Shown in pieces: positions 32,422-43,200 of a stretch of DNA of 64,000 nt. Both the position numbers and the translations under genes were made by a program. The notes beneath the pieces were generated by a model that did not search any database, was not told the origin of the DNA, and saw only the letters and a program-made list of their open reading frames with translations. This stretch comes from Alopecurus myosuroides (lineage: Eukaryota > Streptophyta > Magnoliopsida > Poales > Poaceae). The stretch lies in NCBI GenBank assembly GCA_028641055.1, contig CM054063.1:174578697-174642696 (forward strand), read 5' to 3'. Positions within the stretch are counted from its first letter, which is position 1. Each line of letters begins with the position of its first letter.

Positions 32422-35400
32422 GTTGGCGCCCACCGTGGGGCAACCAGCGGCGCTGGCTGGAGTTTCTGTTCGGACGGGATCTTCATCGGCGGAGCGCGTA
32501 GTTTGTGGCCTTGTCCACAGATTCGGCTCCTTCGACTTCGTCACCGACAACGCCGGCTGTTTCGGCGGCATGGCCATGCCGGAGGGCGGCTCGGTGATCT
32601 CCTTCGGCTCTCACCTCGTCTACGTCGCCACCGTCGCCAACAGCGCCTACCCCGAGCTGGTGCACGATGCGGAGGATCCTCCCGCGGTGGTTGCTGCTCG
32701 CGGAAGGCCTGCACGCAGCTCTGCGTGCTGCGCTGAGGTGATGGTGACGGGCTTGGAGGCAAACACTGGCGCAGCTGCTACTGGCGCTGCGGCCGTCGTC
32801 GAGGAGGTTGACGACCCGCCCGCGGGTGGCAGGAACCACCGGCCTTACGAGAAGGAGAGCAACTTGCCGCCTTCCACGTCTACGGTCATCCCCGCGTCTG
32901 CCGCGCGAACCGGGATGCCCACTCCCACCGACGTCGAGCTCCTAGCCGCGAGGGAGCAGCTCGAGCGGCAACGCCAGGAGCTGCTTGCCGAGCAGGCGGA
33001 GTTGGAGAAGATTAGGCTTGAGCTGAGTCTAGACCAGCTCGAGTACAACAAGGCACACGGCTTCACGCCGGTTGCTAGGAGGCCTAGCAGAGTAGGCGCT
33101 ACGCGGCGCAACCTGGGCGCCGAGATGGCGACTGTTGCGGAGGAGCCCGCGCAGTCCGCCACCGCGAACACCTTCACAAGGCCAAGATACAGCACACCCG
33201 CCAAGACGCTGCGAGCCGCGCAGGCTGTGGCTGCCGAGTTGCCGCGCCTAGATGGAGAGGCGCGTCTCAGGCAGCAGGAGAGGCTCAACGAGTTGGTGCT
33301 GGAGGCCGCCAGGCAGAACGAGGAGTTCCGCAAGGCCAACCCGGGAGCTGGAGCTTCGCAGGTGGTTCACTCGCATGCGGCAAGATCTAACGATCAAGCC
33401 TCATCTCCGCATCCTAGCCGCGAGAAGAGCCGCAGCGGGCGTTCGGGTAGGGACAGGCAAATGCAGGTGTATGACCCGGCTGCTGCCGCGAAACAGACTG
33501 CTGTGCCGCAGCAGCCCGGGCAGGAACACAACGCTGCGAGAGCAGGCTCTCAAGCCCATCAAGCTCAAAGCCGTGCCCGAGAAGCCGCGCGTCCGGGTAC
33601 TTCTCGGCAACCCGCAGCTCCGCCTACTCGGCAAAGGCAGCAGCCGCGCCCAGTGGCACCAGTCGCCAACCCGGTGGAGCAGCCCGCAGCAATGCAGGTG
33701 GATAGGTATGATGATGGCTACTCGGCTATGGAGATGGCTGGTTATGACATCCATGACCGCGTTGGTGAGCGTGTGTTGGCGCCTGGAGATGCAAGGCACC
33801 AGTTGGACCGTCTCAGCTTGTCGGCGCGGCTTGAGAGCACGGGTCCTCCTGGCCCCGAGTGCTTTGGCCCGCGCATCATGAACGAGCCATCCGTGAAGGG
33901 CTTCCAGCTCGCGAGAGGCACCAAGAGCTACAATGGTAGCACCAAGCCTGAAGATTGGCTCAACGACTACGTCACCGCAGTCCATATTGCGGGTGGCAAC
34001 AGGAGATGGGCGGTGCGCTACGTGCCGCAGATGCTAGAGGGTCCAGCTCGCACTTGGCTCAACAACTTGCCCAAGCACAGCATAAACTGCTGGCTGGACT
34101 TCTCGGACGCATTCGTCAGCAACTTCACGAGTACATACAAGAGGCCGAATAGGCCACAGCAGTTGTCGGCTTGCCGGCAGCGAGAAGACGAGACGGACCG
34201 CGAGTACCTTACTCGGTGGAGCACCTTGAGGAACACCTGTGAGGGTGTGAATGAGGCACAGGCCATCACTTGGTTTGCGCAGGGTTGCCGACATGGCAGC
34301 ATGCTTTGGCAGAGATTGCAGAGGGAGATGCCAAACACCTTGGCCGAGACCATCAAGATTGCGGATCAGTACGCACTCGGCGATCCCACTCAGCCATTGA
34401 TGGACTCCTCTGAGCCGAGAAGGAACTTCAACAGCAGCAAGCGCAACGAGTTCCGCAACAAGCGCCGAGTAGATACTCGGTATGATCCCGAGGAGGTGAA
34501 TGCAGTGAATGTCGGAGGCGGTGATGGCCAAAGGCAGAAACCTGCTGGAGCCTACGGGCAGAACCAGAACCAGGGCCAAGGCAACAAGAAACCGTTCCGC
34601 ACTGCGCAGCCGGGTAGCGGGAGCTCCGAGCAGCCGAAGAAGTTTGTCTTCGATGACATGAAGGATGGCCCGTGTAGCTTTCACACTCATCACCCCTCAA
34701 GGCCTGCCAACCACACTACTCGGCAGTGCGAGTGGTGGGATGTGATCAAGAGTGATGGCTTGCCTCCTCCTCCTCCTCTGCCAGCCGCCAATGCCACTGT
34801 TCAGCCTACTCGCGCTCCCGCAACTCGGCCGCCAGTTTATCCGAGAAGAGAGAATGTCAACCAGGTGGCTTTAGGAGCCAACCGGAACTTCAACAATGAG
34901 AGATACCGCAACAACAACAACAACTACAACCGCAACAACAACAACAACTACAACCGCAACAACAACAACAGAGGCAACAACAACTATCAGGGCAACAACA
35001 ATGGCAACAATGGGGGCAATGGCTCCAACCAGTACCAAGAGCACCATGAGAGCTATATGATCTTCACTTCTAAGGCAGTCGACAAGCAGTCACAGCACAG
35101 GCGAGCCATGGAGGTCAATGCAGTGATTCCGGCTGTCCCTCACTACATGTACTGGTGCGACCAGGAGATCAGGTGGACTCGGGCAGATCATCCCAAGGTG
35201 ATGCCCAACCCGGGCACCTATGCTTTGGTGCTGGATCCTACCTTCCTGGGTCCCGAGAAGAATGTGAGGTTCAGCAAGGTGCTGATCGACAACGGCAGCA
35301 GCATCAACATCGTGTACAAGGATACACTCGAGAAGCTTGGCTTGGCCGAGAACATGATGCTGCCTAGCAAGACCACTTTCCATGGCATTGTGCCCGGGAT

Positions 35401-35869
35401 CTCTTGCAACCCGATTGGCCGAGTATGGATTGATGTGCTGTTCGGTACTCGGGAGAACTGCCGCACTGAGCGCCTGCAGTTTGAGGTGGTGGATCATCAG
35501 AGCCCCTATCATGCTCTACTCGGCAGGCCTGCTCTGAGCAAGTTCATGGCCTCTACCCATGTGGCTTATCTGAAGATGAAGATCCCTGGCCCCAATGGCA
35601 TCATCACCATCTCGGGAGATTACAAGAAGTCCATGGAGTGTGCCTCTGCTAGCTCTCAGCTGGCGGAATCGATGGTGATTGCTGCCGAGAAGAAGAAGAT
35701 GTACGAGGTGGTGGCCATGGCTCAGTCCGCACAAGCTGGCGCACAAGGTGTGCCGAGTACCCAGCATGGTACTGCTTTCCAAGCTGCCAAGGAGACCAAG
35801 ACAGTCCAGGTTGACCCCGAGTTCCCGGAGCGCGTGGCCATCATTGGTGCCGGGTTGGCGGAGAAATAG
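32297..35869 (+). CDS. Inner element Gag and aspartic protease
   Basis: Open from inside the 5' LTR through the primer-binding site. The true start is uncertain; Met codons at 32393 (in the LTR) or about 32570 and later are candidates. A coiled-coil segment (LLAAREQLERQRQELLAEQ) precedes the retrotrans_gag domain (about 33930-34380: YNGSTKPEDWLNDYV, GPARTWLNNLP, REYLTRWSTLRN, TWFAQGCRHG). A degenerate zinc-knuckle-like CSFHTHHP..HTTRQCEWW follows. Then comes an Asn-rich linker (about 34905-35035), then the protease (VLIDNGSSINIVY near 35280; D-N-G-S replaces the usual D-T-G-S). The ORF ends at TAG 35867-35869 directly before RT in the same frame. Gag forms the particle; protease matures it. 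Confidence 0.92.
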   Translation: MCCVDLTSRGYSSRDPSPDTSSVHRPHIFSHPMASAVTPPRQLAPTVGQPAALAGVSVRTGSSSAERVVCGLVHRFGSFDFVTDNAGCFGGMAMPEGGSVISFGSHLVYVATVANSAYPELVHDAEDPPAVVAARGRPARSSACCAEVMVTGLEANTGAAATGAAAVVEEVDDPPAGGRNHRPYEKESNLPPSTSTVIPASAARTGMPTPTDVELLAAREQLERQRQELLAEQAELEKIRLELSLDQLEYNKAHGFTPVARRPSRVGATRRNLGAEMATVAEEPAQSATANTFTRPRYSTPAKTLRAAQAVAAELPRLDGEARLRQQERLNELVLEAARQNEEFRKANPGAGASQVVHSHAARSNDQASSPHPSREKSRSGRSGRDRQMQVYDPAAAAKQTAVPQQPGQEHNAARAGSQAHQAQSRAREAARPGTSRQPAAPPTRQRQQPRPVAPVANPVEQPAAMQVDRYDDGYSAMEMAGYDIHDRVGERVLAPGDARHQLDRLSLSARLESTGPPGPECFGPRIMNEPSVKGFQLARGTKSYNGSTKPEDWLNDYVTAVHIAGGNRRWAVRYVPQMLEGPARTWLNNLPKHSINCWLDFSDAFVSNFTSTYKRPNRPQQLSACRQREDETDREYLTRWSTLRNTCEGVNEAQAITWFAQGCRHGSMLWQRLQREMPNTLAETIKIADQYALGDPTQPLMDSSEPRRNFNSSKRNEFRNKRRVDTRYDPEEVNAVNVGGGDGQRQKPAGAYGQNQNQGQGNKKPFRTAQPGSGSSEQPKKFVFDDMKDGPCSFHTHHPSRPANHTTRQCEWWDVIKSDGLPPPPPLPAANATVQPTRAPATRPPVYPRRENVNQVALGANRNFNNERYRNNNNNYNRNNNNNYNRNNNNRGNNNYQGNNNGNNGGNGSNQYQEHHESYMIFTSKAVDKQSQHRRAMEVNAVIPAVPHYMYWCDQEIRWTRADHPKVMPNPGTYALVLDPTFLGPEKNVRFSKVLIDNGSSINIVYKDTLEKLGLAENMMLPSKTTFHGIVPGISCNPIGRVWIDVLFGTRENCRTERLQFEVVDHQSPYHALLGRPALSKFMASTHVAYLKMKIPGPNGIITISGDYKKSMECASASSQLAESMVIAAEKKKMYEVVAMAQSAQAGAQGVPSTQHGTAFQAAKETKTVQVDPEFPERVAIIGAGLAEK
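32424..32440 (+). other. Primer-binding site of the inner element
   Basis: TTGGCGCCCACCGTGGGG begins 2 bp after the LTR end. The identical leader type borders the LTR at 11519 (minus strand), linking the two families. The matching tRNA was not determined. Confidence 0.7.
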
Positions 35870-35908
35870 GAAAGCGCGCTCATCCACTTCCTCCGTGAGA
35901 ATCGGGAC

Positions 35909-38900
35909 GTGTTCGCCTGGACCAATGAAGATCTACCAGGAGTCCCGAGGGAGTTGGTTGAGCACTCTTTGCATGTGCGTCCTGACGCCAAGCCCGTGAA
36001 GCAGGCCTTGCGCCATTTCGGGGATGAGAGAAGGAAGGCCATCGGTGATCAAATCACCAAGCTGCTGATCAGTAACTTCATCATGGAAGTGCTGCACCCG
36101 GACTGGTTGGCCAACCCGGTCATGGTCGAGAAGAAAAAGGAAGATCCCAAGGCTGCCACTGCATGGCGCATGTGCGTCGACTACACCGACTTGAACAAGG
36201 CATGCCCCAAGGATCCTTTCCCGCTACCTCGCATCGATCAGGTGATCGATTCCACTGCTGGCTGTGAACTGTTGTCTTTCATAGATGCCTACTCTGGTTT
36301 CCACCAGATTGCACTCAATCCTGCTGATCAAATAAAGACTGCTTTCATTACCCCGTACGGGGCTTATTGCTATCGTGTCATGTGTTTTGGCCTGAGGAAT
36401 GCGGGTGCAACCTATCAGAGATGCATGCAGAAATGCTTGCATGACCAGCTCGGCAAGAATGTGCAGGTGTACGTAGATGACATTGTCATCAAAACGAATA
36501 AAACACATACTCTGCTTGCCGACTTGGAGGAAACCTTTGCTAACCTACGCAGGTACAAAATGAAACTGAATCCGAGTAAGTGCACCTTTGGTGTACCAGC
36601 TGGAAAGCTACTCGGTTTTCTGGTTTCTAGTCGGGGCATTGAAGCCAATCCGTCTAAGATAAGGGCTATTGAGAGCATGTCTTTGCCGAGATCATTGAAG
36701 GATGTGCAGAAGTTCACGGGTTGTCTGGCATCATTGAGCCGTTTTCTGGGCCGAATGGGAGAGAAGGCTTTGCCTCTGTACCAGCTGATGAAGAAAAGCG
36801 ACAAGTTTGTCTGGACTCCGCAAGCGGACGTGGCATTCAATGAGCTGAAAGCAATGCTGGCTAGCGCTCCCGTCTTGGCTAGTCCGCTACCCAAGGAGCC
36901 TATGCTGCTGTACATTGCTGCGACTAACCGAGTAGTCAGCGTGGTGATAGTGGTGGAGCGAGAAGAAGAAGGCAAGAGTGTGCAGCGCCCAGTCTATTAT
37001 CTCAGTGAAGTGCTGTCCAGTTCCAAGCAAAACTATCCGCACTACCAGAAGATGACCTATGGTGTGTACCTGGGCGCCAGGAAGCTGAAACATTACTTCC
37101 AGGAGCACCCCATCACGGTTGTGAGCTCAGCTCCCATCTCGGACATCATGGGTAACAAGGAGGCGAGTGGCAGAGTAGCCAAGTGGGCAATTGAGCTAGC
37201 CGCGTACGCTCCCGCGTATACGAGAAGAGAAGCAATCAAGTCTCAGGTACTGGCGGAATTTCTTGTGGACTGGGCCGAGATGCAATATGAACCTCCTGCT
37301 CCAGTTTCCAACTATTGGAAGATGCACTTTGATGGCTCGAAGGTGAAAGAAGGCCTTGGTGCTGGCGTTGTGCTTACGTCACCCAAGCGGGATCAGCTCA
37401 AGTATGTGTTGCAGATTCATTTCAAGGCATCCAACAATGTAGCCGAGTACGAGGCAGTGGTGCATGGTTTGCGAGTAGCAAAGGAGGTTGGTGTGCAGCG
37501 CATTATATGCTATGGCGATTCAGATCTGGTGGTGCAGCAAGTCTCAGGTACCTGGGATGCGTTGGATGCCAACATGGCATCGTATCGCTTCCTGGTGCAG
37601 TCAATGACTGGGTTTTTCGAAGGCTGTGAGTTTCAGCATATTCACCGAGCAGAGAACGAAGCTGCAGACGAGCTATCCAAGTTGGGATCTTCTCGGCAAT
37701 CCATCCCGGCAGGGATTGCCTTGGAGCATTTGAGGAAGCCATCCATCAAGCCTTCCCCCAACTCGGAATCCATCTTTGTTCCTTCTCTGCCAAGTGAAGA
37801 ATCCGACCCAATGGAGATTGACTGGGAGAGTGCTGCAGGGAACCCGGGGACTGCCGTCCTCTACTCGGGGACTGCCATTCCCTACCCGGGGACTGCCATT
37901 CCCTACTCGGGGACTGCCATTCCCTACTCAGGGACTGCCATTCCTTACTCGGGGACTGCCACTCCCTACTCGGGGACTGCCACTCCTTACTCGGGGACTG
38001 CCACTCCTTACTCGGGGACTGCCACTCCTCACTCGGGGACTGCCACTCCCTGCCCGGGGACTGCCATTCATTACTCGGGGACTGCCACTCCTTACTCGGG
38101 GACTGCCGCCCTCAACCCAGAAGCTGTTGCATTCATTGAAGAAGTTCTCGCCAATCGGTCTGGGCTGCAGAGAAGTGCTCCTACTCCTCCTGTGCAACCA
38201 CCAGAGCCTGTCCCAATGGAAATGGACGAACCAGTGTTTCCCGTGCGGGAGACACCGAGTTGGGCAATGCCCATATTATCCTTTCTAAGGGACGGCACTC
38301 TACCTGAAGATGAGGTGACTGCGAGGCAGATTCAGAGAAGGTCCAAGGGCTACACCATAGTCCGAGACGTGCTGCATAAGAGAAGTGCCACCGGCGTGCT
38401 GCAACGCTGTGTGAGCCCAGAAGAAGGAGAAGAAATCCTGGTGGAGATACATCAAGGGGAATGCGGGCATCACGCCTCTTCTCGGGCTTTAGTCAAGAAG
38501 GCTTTTCGGCATGGCTTCTACTGGCTCACCGCACTACAGCAAGCTGAAGATATTGTGAGGAAGTGCGCTGGCTGCCAGATGTTCGCAAGTAAGATTGACA
38601 TGCCAGCTTCCGAGTTGAAAACAATTCCTATCACATGGCCATTTGCTGTTTGGTGCTTGGATATGGTTGGTCCTTTCAAGCCGGCTAAAGGCAATATGAC
38701 ACACATCTTGGTCATGGTGGACAAGTTCACCAAGTGGATTGAGGTGAAGCCTATTCGGAAGTGCGATGGGGTCACAGCCGTGAAGTTTGTGAAGGATGTG
38801 ATCATGAGATATGGCTACCCGCACAGTATCATCACCGACAACGGCACCAACTTTGCAGAGGGGGCAATGGTGCGATTCTGCAGAGATAAGCATATCCGAC

Positions 38901-39526
38901 TAGACGTTGCGTCAGTCGCGCACCCTGCCTCCAATGGGCAAGTTGAGAGAGCAAATGGGATGGTACTGGCAGGCATCAAGCCAAGGCTGATTGAGCCACT
39001 GCTGAAAACACCTGGGTGTTGGCTAGAAGAGTTTCCAGCGGTGTTGTGGAGTCTAAGGACTACCCCTAACCGGTCAACCGGCTACACGCCATTCTTCTTG
39101 GTATACGGGGCTGAGGCCGTGTTGCCAATAGACTTAGAGCATGACTCCCCCCGAGTAGCCCTCTACACTGAGGTGGAGGCGAGAGAAGCTCGAGAAGACG
39201 ACGTTGACCTGCTTGAAGAAGCAAGAGAGCTGACTCTGTCACGTTCGGCTATCTACCAGCAAAACCTGCGGCGTTATCATAGCCGAAAGGTGAACCCAAG
39301 AGTTTTCCGAGAAGGAGACATGGTCCTTAGGCTTGTGCAGCGCACAGCCGGGATGCACAAGTTGTCTCCTCCATGGGAAGGGCCCTTCATTGTCAGCAAA
39401 GCGCTGCACAATGACGCGTACTATCTTGTAGATGTGCGCCCATCGCAGGCGAACAGGGCAGATAAAGCTGGAGAGGAAACCAAGCGTCCCTGGAATGTAG
39501 CTCTACTTCGTCGTTTTCATTCGTAA
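35909..39526 (+). CDS. Inner element Pol: RT, RNase H, second RNase H, integrase
   Basis: In the same frame as Gag-protease and separated from it only by the TAG at 35867. The frame is already open at 35870; the first Met is at 35909. RT (about residues 60-260) shows WRMCVDYTDLNKACPKD, FIDAYSGFHQI and the catalytic YVDD near 190. A first RNase H follows (about 340-440). A second, archaeal-type RNase H (about 470-590) has MHFDGSKVKEG, NNVAEYEAVVHGL and YGDSDLVVQQ. Residues 647-737 are 13 tandem 7-mers of the GTAIPYS type. Integrase: HH..CC at about 855-890, then CLDMVGPF, ITDNGTNF and GQVERANG (D,D,E). No internal stops over 1205 residues. No chromodomain at the C-terminus, consistent with Tat. 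Confidence 0.94.
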   Translation: MFAWTNEDLPGVPRELVEHSLHVRPDAKPVKQALRHFGDERRKAIGDQITKLLISNFIMEVLHPDWLANPVMVEKKKEDPKAATAWRMCVDYTDLNKACPKDPFPLPRIDQVIDSTAGCELLSFIDAYSGFHQIALNPADQIKTAFITPYGAYCYRVMCFGLRNAGATYQRCMQKCLHDQLGKNVQVYVDDIVIKTNKTHTLLADLEETFANLRRYKMKLNPSKCTFGVPAGKLLGFLVSSRGIEANPSKIRAIESMSLPRSLKDVQKFTGCLASLSRFLGRMGEKALPLYQLMKKSDKFVWTPQADVAFNELKAMLASAPVLASPLPKEPMLLYIAATNRVVSVVIVVEREEEGKSVQRPVYYLSEVLSSSKQNYPHYQKMTYGVYLGARKLKHYFQEHPITVVSSAPISDIMGNKEASGRVAKWAIELAAYAPAYTRREAIKSQVLAEFLVDWAEMQYEPPAPVSNYWKMHFDGSKVKEGLGAGVVLTSPKRDQLKYVLQIHFKASNNVAEYEAVVHGLRVAKEVGVQRIICYGDSDLVVQQVSGTWDALDANMASYRFLVQSMTGFFEGCEFQHIHRAENEAADELSKLGSSRQSIPAGIALEHLRKPSIKPSPNSESIFVPSLPSEESDPMEIDWESAAGNPGTAVLYSGTAIPYPGTAIPYSGTAIPYSGTAIPYSGTATPYSGTATPYSGTATPYSGTATPHSGTATPCPGTAIHYSGTATPYSGTAALNPEAVAFIEEVLANRSGLQRSAPTPPVQPPEPVPMEMDEPVFPVRETPSWAMPILSFLRDGTLPEDEVTARQIQRRSKGYTIVRDVLHKRSATGVLQRCVSPEEGEEILVEIHQGECGHHASSRALVKKAFRHGFYWLTALQQAEDIVRKCAGCQMFASKIDMPASELKTIPITWPFAVWCLDMVGPFKPAKGNMTHILVMVDKFTKWIEVKPIRKCDGVTAVKFVKDVIMRYGYPHSIITDNGTNFAEGAMVRFCRDKHIRLDVASVAHPASNGQVERANGMVLAGIKPRLIEPLLKTPGCWLEEFPAVLWSLRTTPNRSTGYTPFFLVYGAEAVLPIDLEHDSPRVALYTEVEAREAREDDVDLLEEARELTLSRSAIYQQNLRRYHSRKVNPRVFREGDMVLRLVQRTAGMHKLSPPWEGPFIVSKALHNDAYYLVDVRPSQANRADKAGEETKRPWNVALLRRFHS
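37847..38119 (+). repeat. 13-copy 21-bp coding minisatellite within pol
   Basis: Thirteen in-frame 21-bp units encoding G-T-A-x-x-x-x 7-mers (GTAIPYS, GTATPYS and variants) between the second RNase H and the integrase. The unit core TCGGGGACTGCC matches the sequence just before the 3' LTR (TTCGGGGACTGC, 46123-46134). Confidence 0.95.
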
Positions 39527-40201
39527 GCAAAGATGTGTATGTACCCTCTTATCCGAGTTGAAATTCTACTCTGCAATCTAAAATTGTTCTCGGGGACTGC
39601 CCTCGTCCAAAATTGCTCTAAGTGTTTTTCCTACTCGGCTTGTTCCTTTGTCTATTCGGTTGCTCCACTTCAGAACTCATAAGTGCATTGAGTACTGTGT
39701 TTAAACCTATATGCCAACTCTTCGACTCTGCTGCTGTCCGAAACCCGGCTTCATGGCAAGCAAGAGAACAAGCAAAAGGTCAATGAGCACACGAAAATCA
39801 CAAAAGAAGAAGGAGTGCAGGAACCGAGTAGATTGTCGGTTACTTTTTGTTCCCTGTTTTCGTCTTCTCGGCTAAGTGGTGGGCTGCGTTATCATGGTTG
39901 TTTCTAGCGGCTAAGTATTTGCAGCTTTGTTCCTTGATTCTTGTGACTCGAATACCAAACAAGCGACAAGTCGCAGGTAGAGCAGAGATGAAAAGACAGG
40001 GTGAATAAGAAATGCTACTCGGGGACTCGCATGGAAACACAACTCGGCATTAAGCCAGTGTCGTTCAAATTGATTAATGTCAACATAAACAGAGTGGGCA
40101 TAAAACCTGAGTAGCAAGCAAGATAAAGATAGTCTGTTACATCTGCTCCCGGCATCCCGGGGATCTGATAAGTTTTCGAGTAAAAAAGAGTGCAGGTTGC
40201 T
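39527..40201. other. Convergent 3' region between pol and the antisense gene
   Basis: 675 bp with no supported ORF. CTCGGGGACTGCC recurs at about 39590 and CTCGGGGACT at about 40018. The sense pol stop (39526) and the antisense stop (40202) face each other here. Confidence 0.6.
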
Positions 40202-43200
40202 TCAAGTTGAGGAGGCAGTGTTCTCGGCGCTGGTCTTGGCAGCTGTTTCCTCGGCGGTGGTCTTGGCAGCAGCTTCTTCGGTGGCAGTCGTGGCGGCTGT
40301 TCCTTCGGTGCTGGCGTGGGTGGCAACCGCCTCCGTCTGCACGGCGGCGGATTCCTCCATCTCGGCATCCTCCTGGGTGGCCGCCTGCTCGGAAGTGGCC
40401 GTGGCCACCGAGACGGGTCCTGGAGCCGAGGAGGAGCATGAAGCGTGGCCAGGAGGTGGCACCGTGTCGTCGAGAGCAGCACCTGAGGAGGTGCCGAAGT
40501 CGAGTGGCTCGCTGTCGATGTGCGCCCCTTCGTCTTCATCGCTACTCGCGACAACGGCAGTTTTTCCCTTCCCGGCCTTGCCCTTGGGAGATTCGAAGAA
40601 GTCACCAAGGTCTTCCTCTTCGTCATCATCTTCTTCGTCCTCGTACTCGGTGTCGGGTTCGGGGACGCCATCGATGTAGACCTCCGTCTCGGCGCACTCT
40701 GCGACCTCATACGCAATCTGCTTGCGCAAGGCCACGCTATCGGCATCCGTCTCCCACTTGGAGTTGTTGCGCTTCCCGCGGATGCGCTGCATATCGAGGT
40801 TTTCATACCAGGATGCTATGCAGAGAAGCATCACGTCCGCACCAGCACGGGCTCCGGAGGCTCGCCACTTTTTCAACTCGGCCTTCACGTTCTCCAGCTT
40901 GAGGGCGAGCTCCCGCATGTTTCTTGGCTCGGAATCATGAGGCCAGAACAGCCGGTGGAGCTCAAAGCCCACATGAATCAAGTCAGTTCCGACGCCGGCC
41001 AGCATTTCGAAGTAATCTTTGAGCACCAGCAAGCTGTCCTCGATTTCAGCCCTGGTGTCAATTGGCTCACCCAGCGAAAGGCGAACTGCACGGGCCTTGG
41101 CTACCGTAGGCGCAGAGGTAGAATCAAGACGAGGCCAGATATCTGAAATAGCAAGTAGCGAGATCAAAAACCGAGAAGAAAGAGGAAGCCGAGAAGGAAC
41201 AAGACCGAGAAGAAAAGACGCAATGAAGAGAAAACTTACCGATCAGTTGGCGGCGCAGCTGCTGCAGCTTGGTTCTCCAGGATTCCTCGTTGCCAATGTG
41301 CTTTGATTGGATCTGGCGCAGGGTGTCCATCTGAGCGAAAAGATCAGCATTGGTCTTCTTCAGAGTCTCGCACTCAGCCTCGAGGGCCCTCTCCTTGGCC
41401 TTGAAAGTGGTCTCGGCCTTGGCCTTCTCGGCGATTGCCTTGTCCCTCTCGGCGCCAATCTTGACGGCATCTTGGAGTGCTTTCTGAAGCTGGACCTGCA
41501 GCTTCTCCATCTCGGTGGTGTGGTCCTTCACCAGAGTAATGGCCTGGTCGGATAGCTGCTTCTCCACCTCCACTGGCTTGACGCAATCTTGGTGCGCCTC
41601 AGCAAATGACTTATGATCTTCTGCGAAAAGATAAGATGAGGTCAGTAAATGGGCAGAGAAGAACCAAACTCAAGGTCACACCGAGTAAACAGCAAACTCA
41701 CCTTCAAGTTTCTTTATGGTGGCCTCGGCGTTCGCCACGAAAGTGCGGCATTTTTCATGTTCATCTGCCAAGGCCTTCAGTTTGTCTGCACAGAAGGAAG
41801 GGTTAGCGCATAAGAAAGCAAAAGCGGGCGTACACATAAAACGCAGAAACCGCGAAGCTAAAGGCGTACCTTGCACTTCAGCCAGCTGTTGGGTGCTGGT
41901 GGTAGCATCTTTGCTCGCGGCCTCGGCCATTGCTTTCTCCTTCTCCAGTATGGCGATACGCCTCCTGGCGATGGAGTGGTTCCAGAGAAGGATGCGGTAT
42001 AAGTTGGTCCGCTTAAGAACGCTATCTTGAAAACCGAGAAGAAAATGAGTTAGGCAAAGCAGAGAAGATTCGGCCCGAGTAGGAGGCTACTCGGAGAGTA
42101 TCCATCTACTCGACCCAAATCTCGGGGACTGGGGGTGATGGTAAGAAAGAAGAAAGGCGAGTAGAAGAGAAGAAAATTCAACTCGGAAACGGCAAGAAAG
42201 ACTTACTGCGTAGCTCTGTTCGATATCTTCGGCGTTCTTGCGGTGCAAGAACATCTTGGCTGCGAGGGTTGCGGTATCAGTGGAGACGGACATGGGCTGG
42301 TGTCCCAGGTCGATCTTGTTCCACTCCACGCGGTAGTGGTCGATGGAGCCAAGGGTCAAGCCGTGCCACTTCTCCTCTCCGAGAACCCTGCTGTCCCACT
42401 TGGCGCTGATGTGGCCAACAGTGTCCAGTACCTGCTCAAGACCCTTGGAGGTTATTGGCTTGTCTTGGGCTCCCCGAGAAGCAATATTGACGGGTTTGTT
42501 TTGAGCTGGATCGAAGGGAGGAGTATTCCTGGCTACAGCTTTCCTTCCCTTCTGAATAGCTAAAGCTTTATCTTGGGGAGGGAAGCCGATGGTGTGTTGT
42601 TGGCTAACCTCAATCATATACTCCGGGTAGCAGGGCTGACCAGCAGCGCGAGCATCAGCCGAGAGCGCAGCAGGAATAGGGCCGGACTCGCGGATCACGA
42701 GCGCTCCGCCTGCGGATGCGCCTTGGTCTCTGGCCCTTTTCTTCGTTTCCTCCTTCTCGATTCCCTGCTTCTCGAGATCCTCGGGTTTCTTCCCGTCAGT
42801 CTTGGCCTTTGCCTTCTCGGCGACTGCTTCCTCGGCAGCTTGCTTCTCGACCTTCTTCTGCTCAGCCCTGGCTTTCTTCTGCTCGGCCTTGGCTCTCTCA
42901 GCAGCTTCTTTCTCAGCTTTGACCTTCTCGGCGGCTTCCTCCTCGGCCTTGGCCTTCTCAGCAGCCACCTTATCGGCAGTCTCCTTCTCAGAAAGGCCTT
43001 TCTCGGAACAGTAATCCCTCAGAGCATCAAGGGCCTGTTGCCTGGCTACTCGCCCAGGAGGGCTGGATGTGTCCTTGCTCTGTGGAGACGAGGAGGAAGT
43101 TGGTGGCGTAGGGCCTTGCGCAGTTGGTGGCGTAGGGCCTTGCGCGGTTGGTGGCGCCGCGGACCCATCGCCCGGTGCAGCTCCTGGCTGAACACTACTC

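Noticed and set aside
32541..32839. Minus-strand frames in the start of gag
   Set aside because: Shadow of the GC-rich gag coding strand; Arg/Pro-rich composition only.
37847..38119. CRISPR-like regular repeat
   Set aside because: It is an in-frame 21-bp minisatellite without spacers, in a plant retrotransposon.
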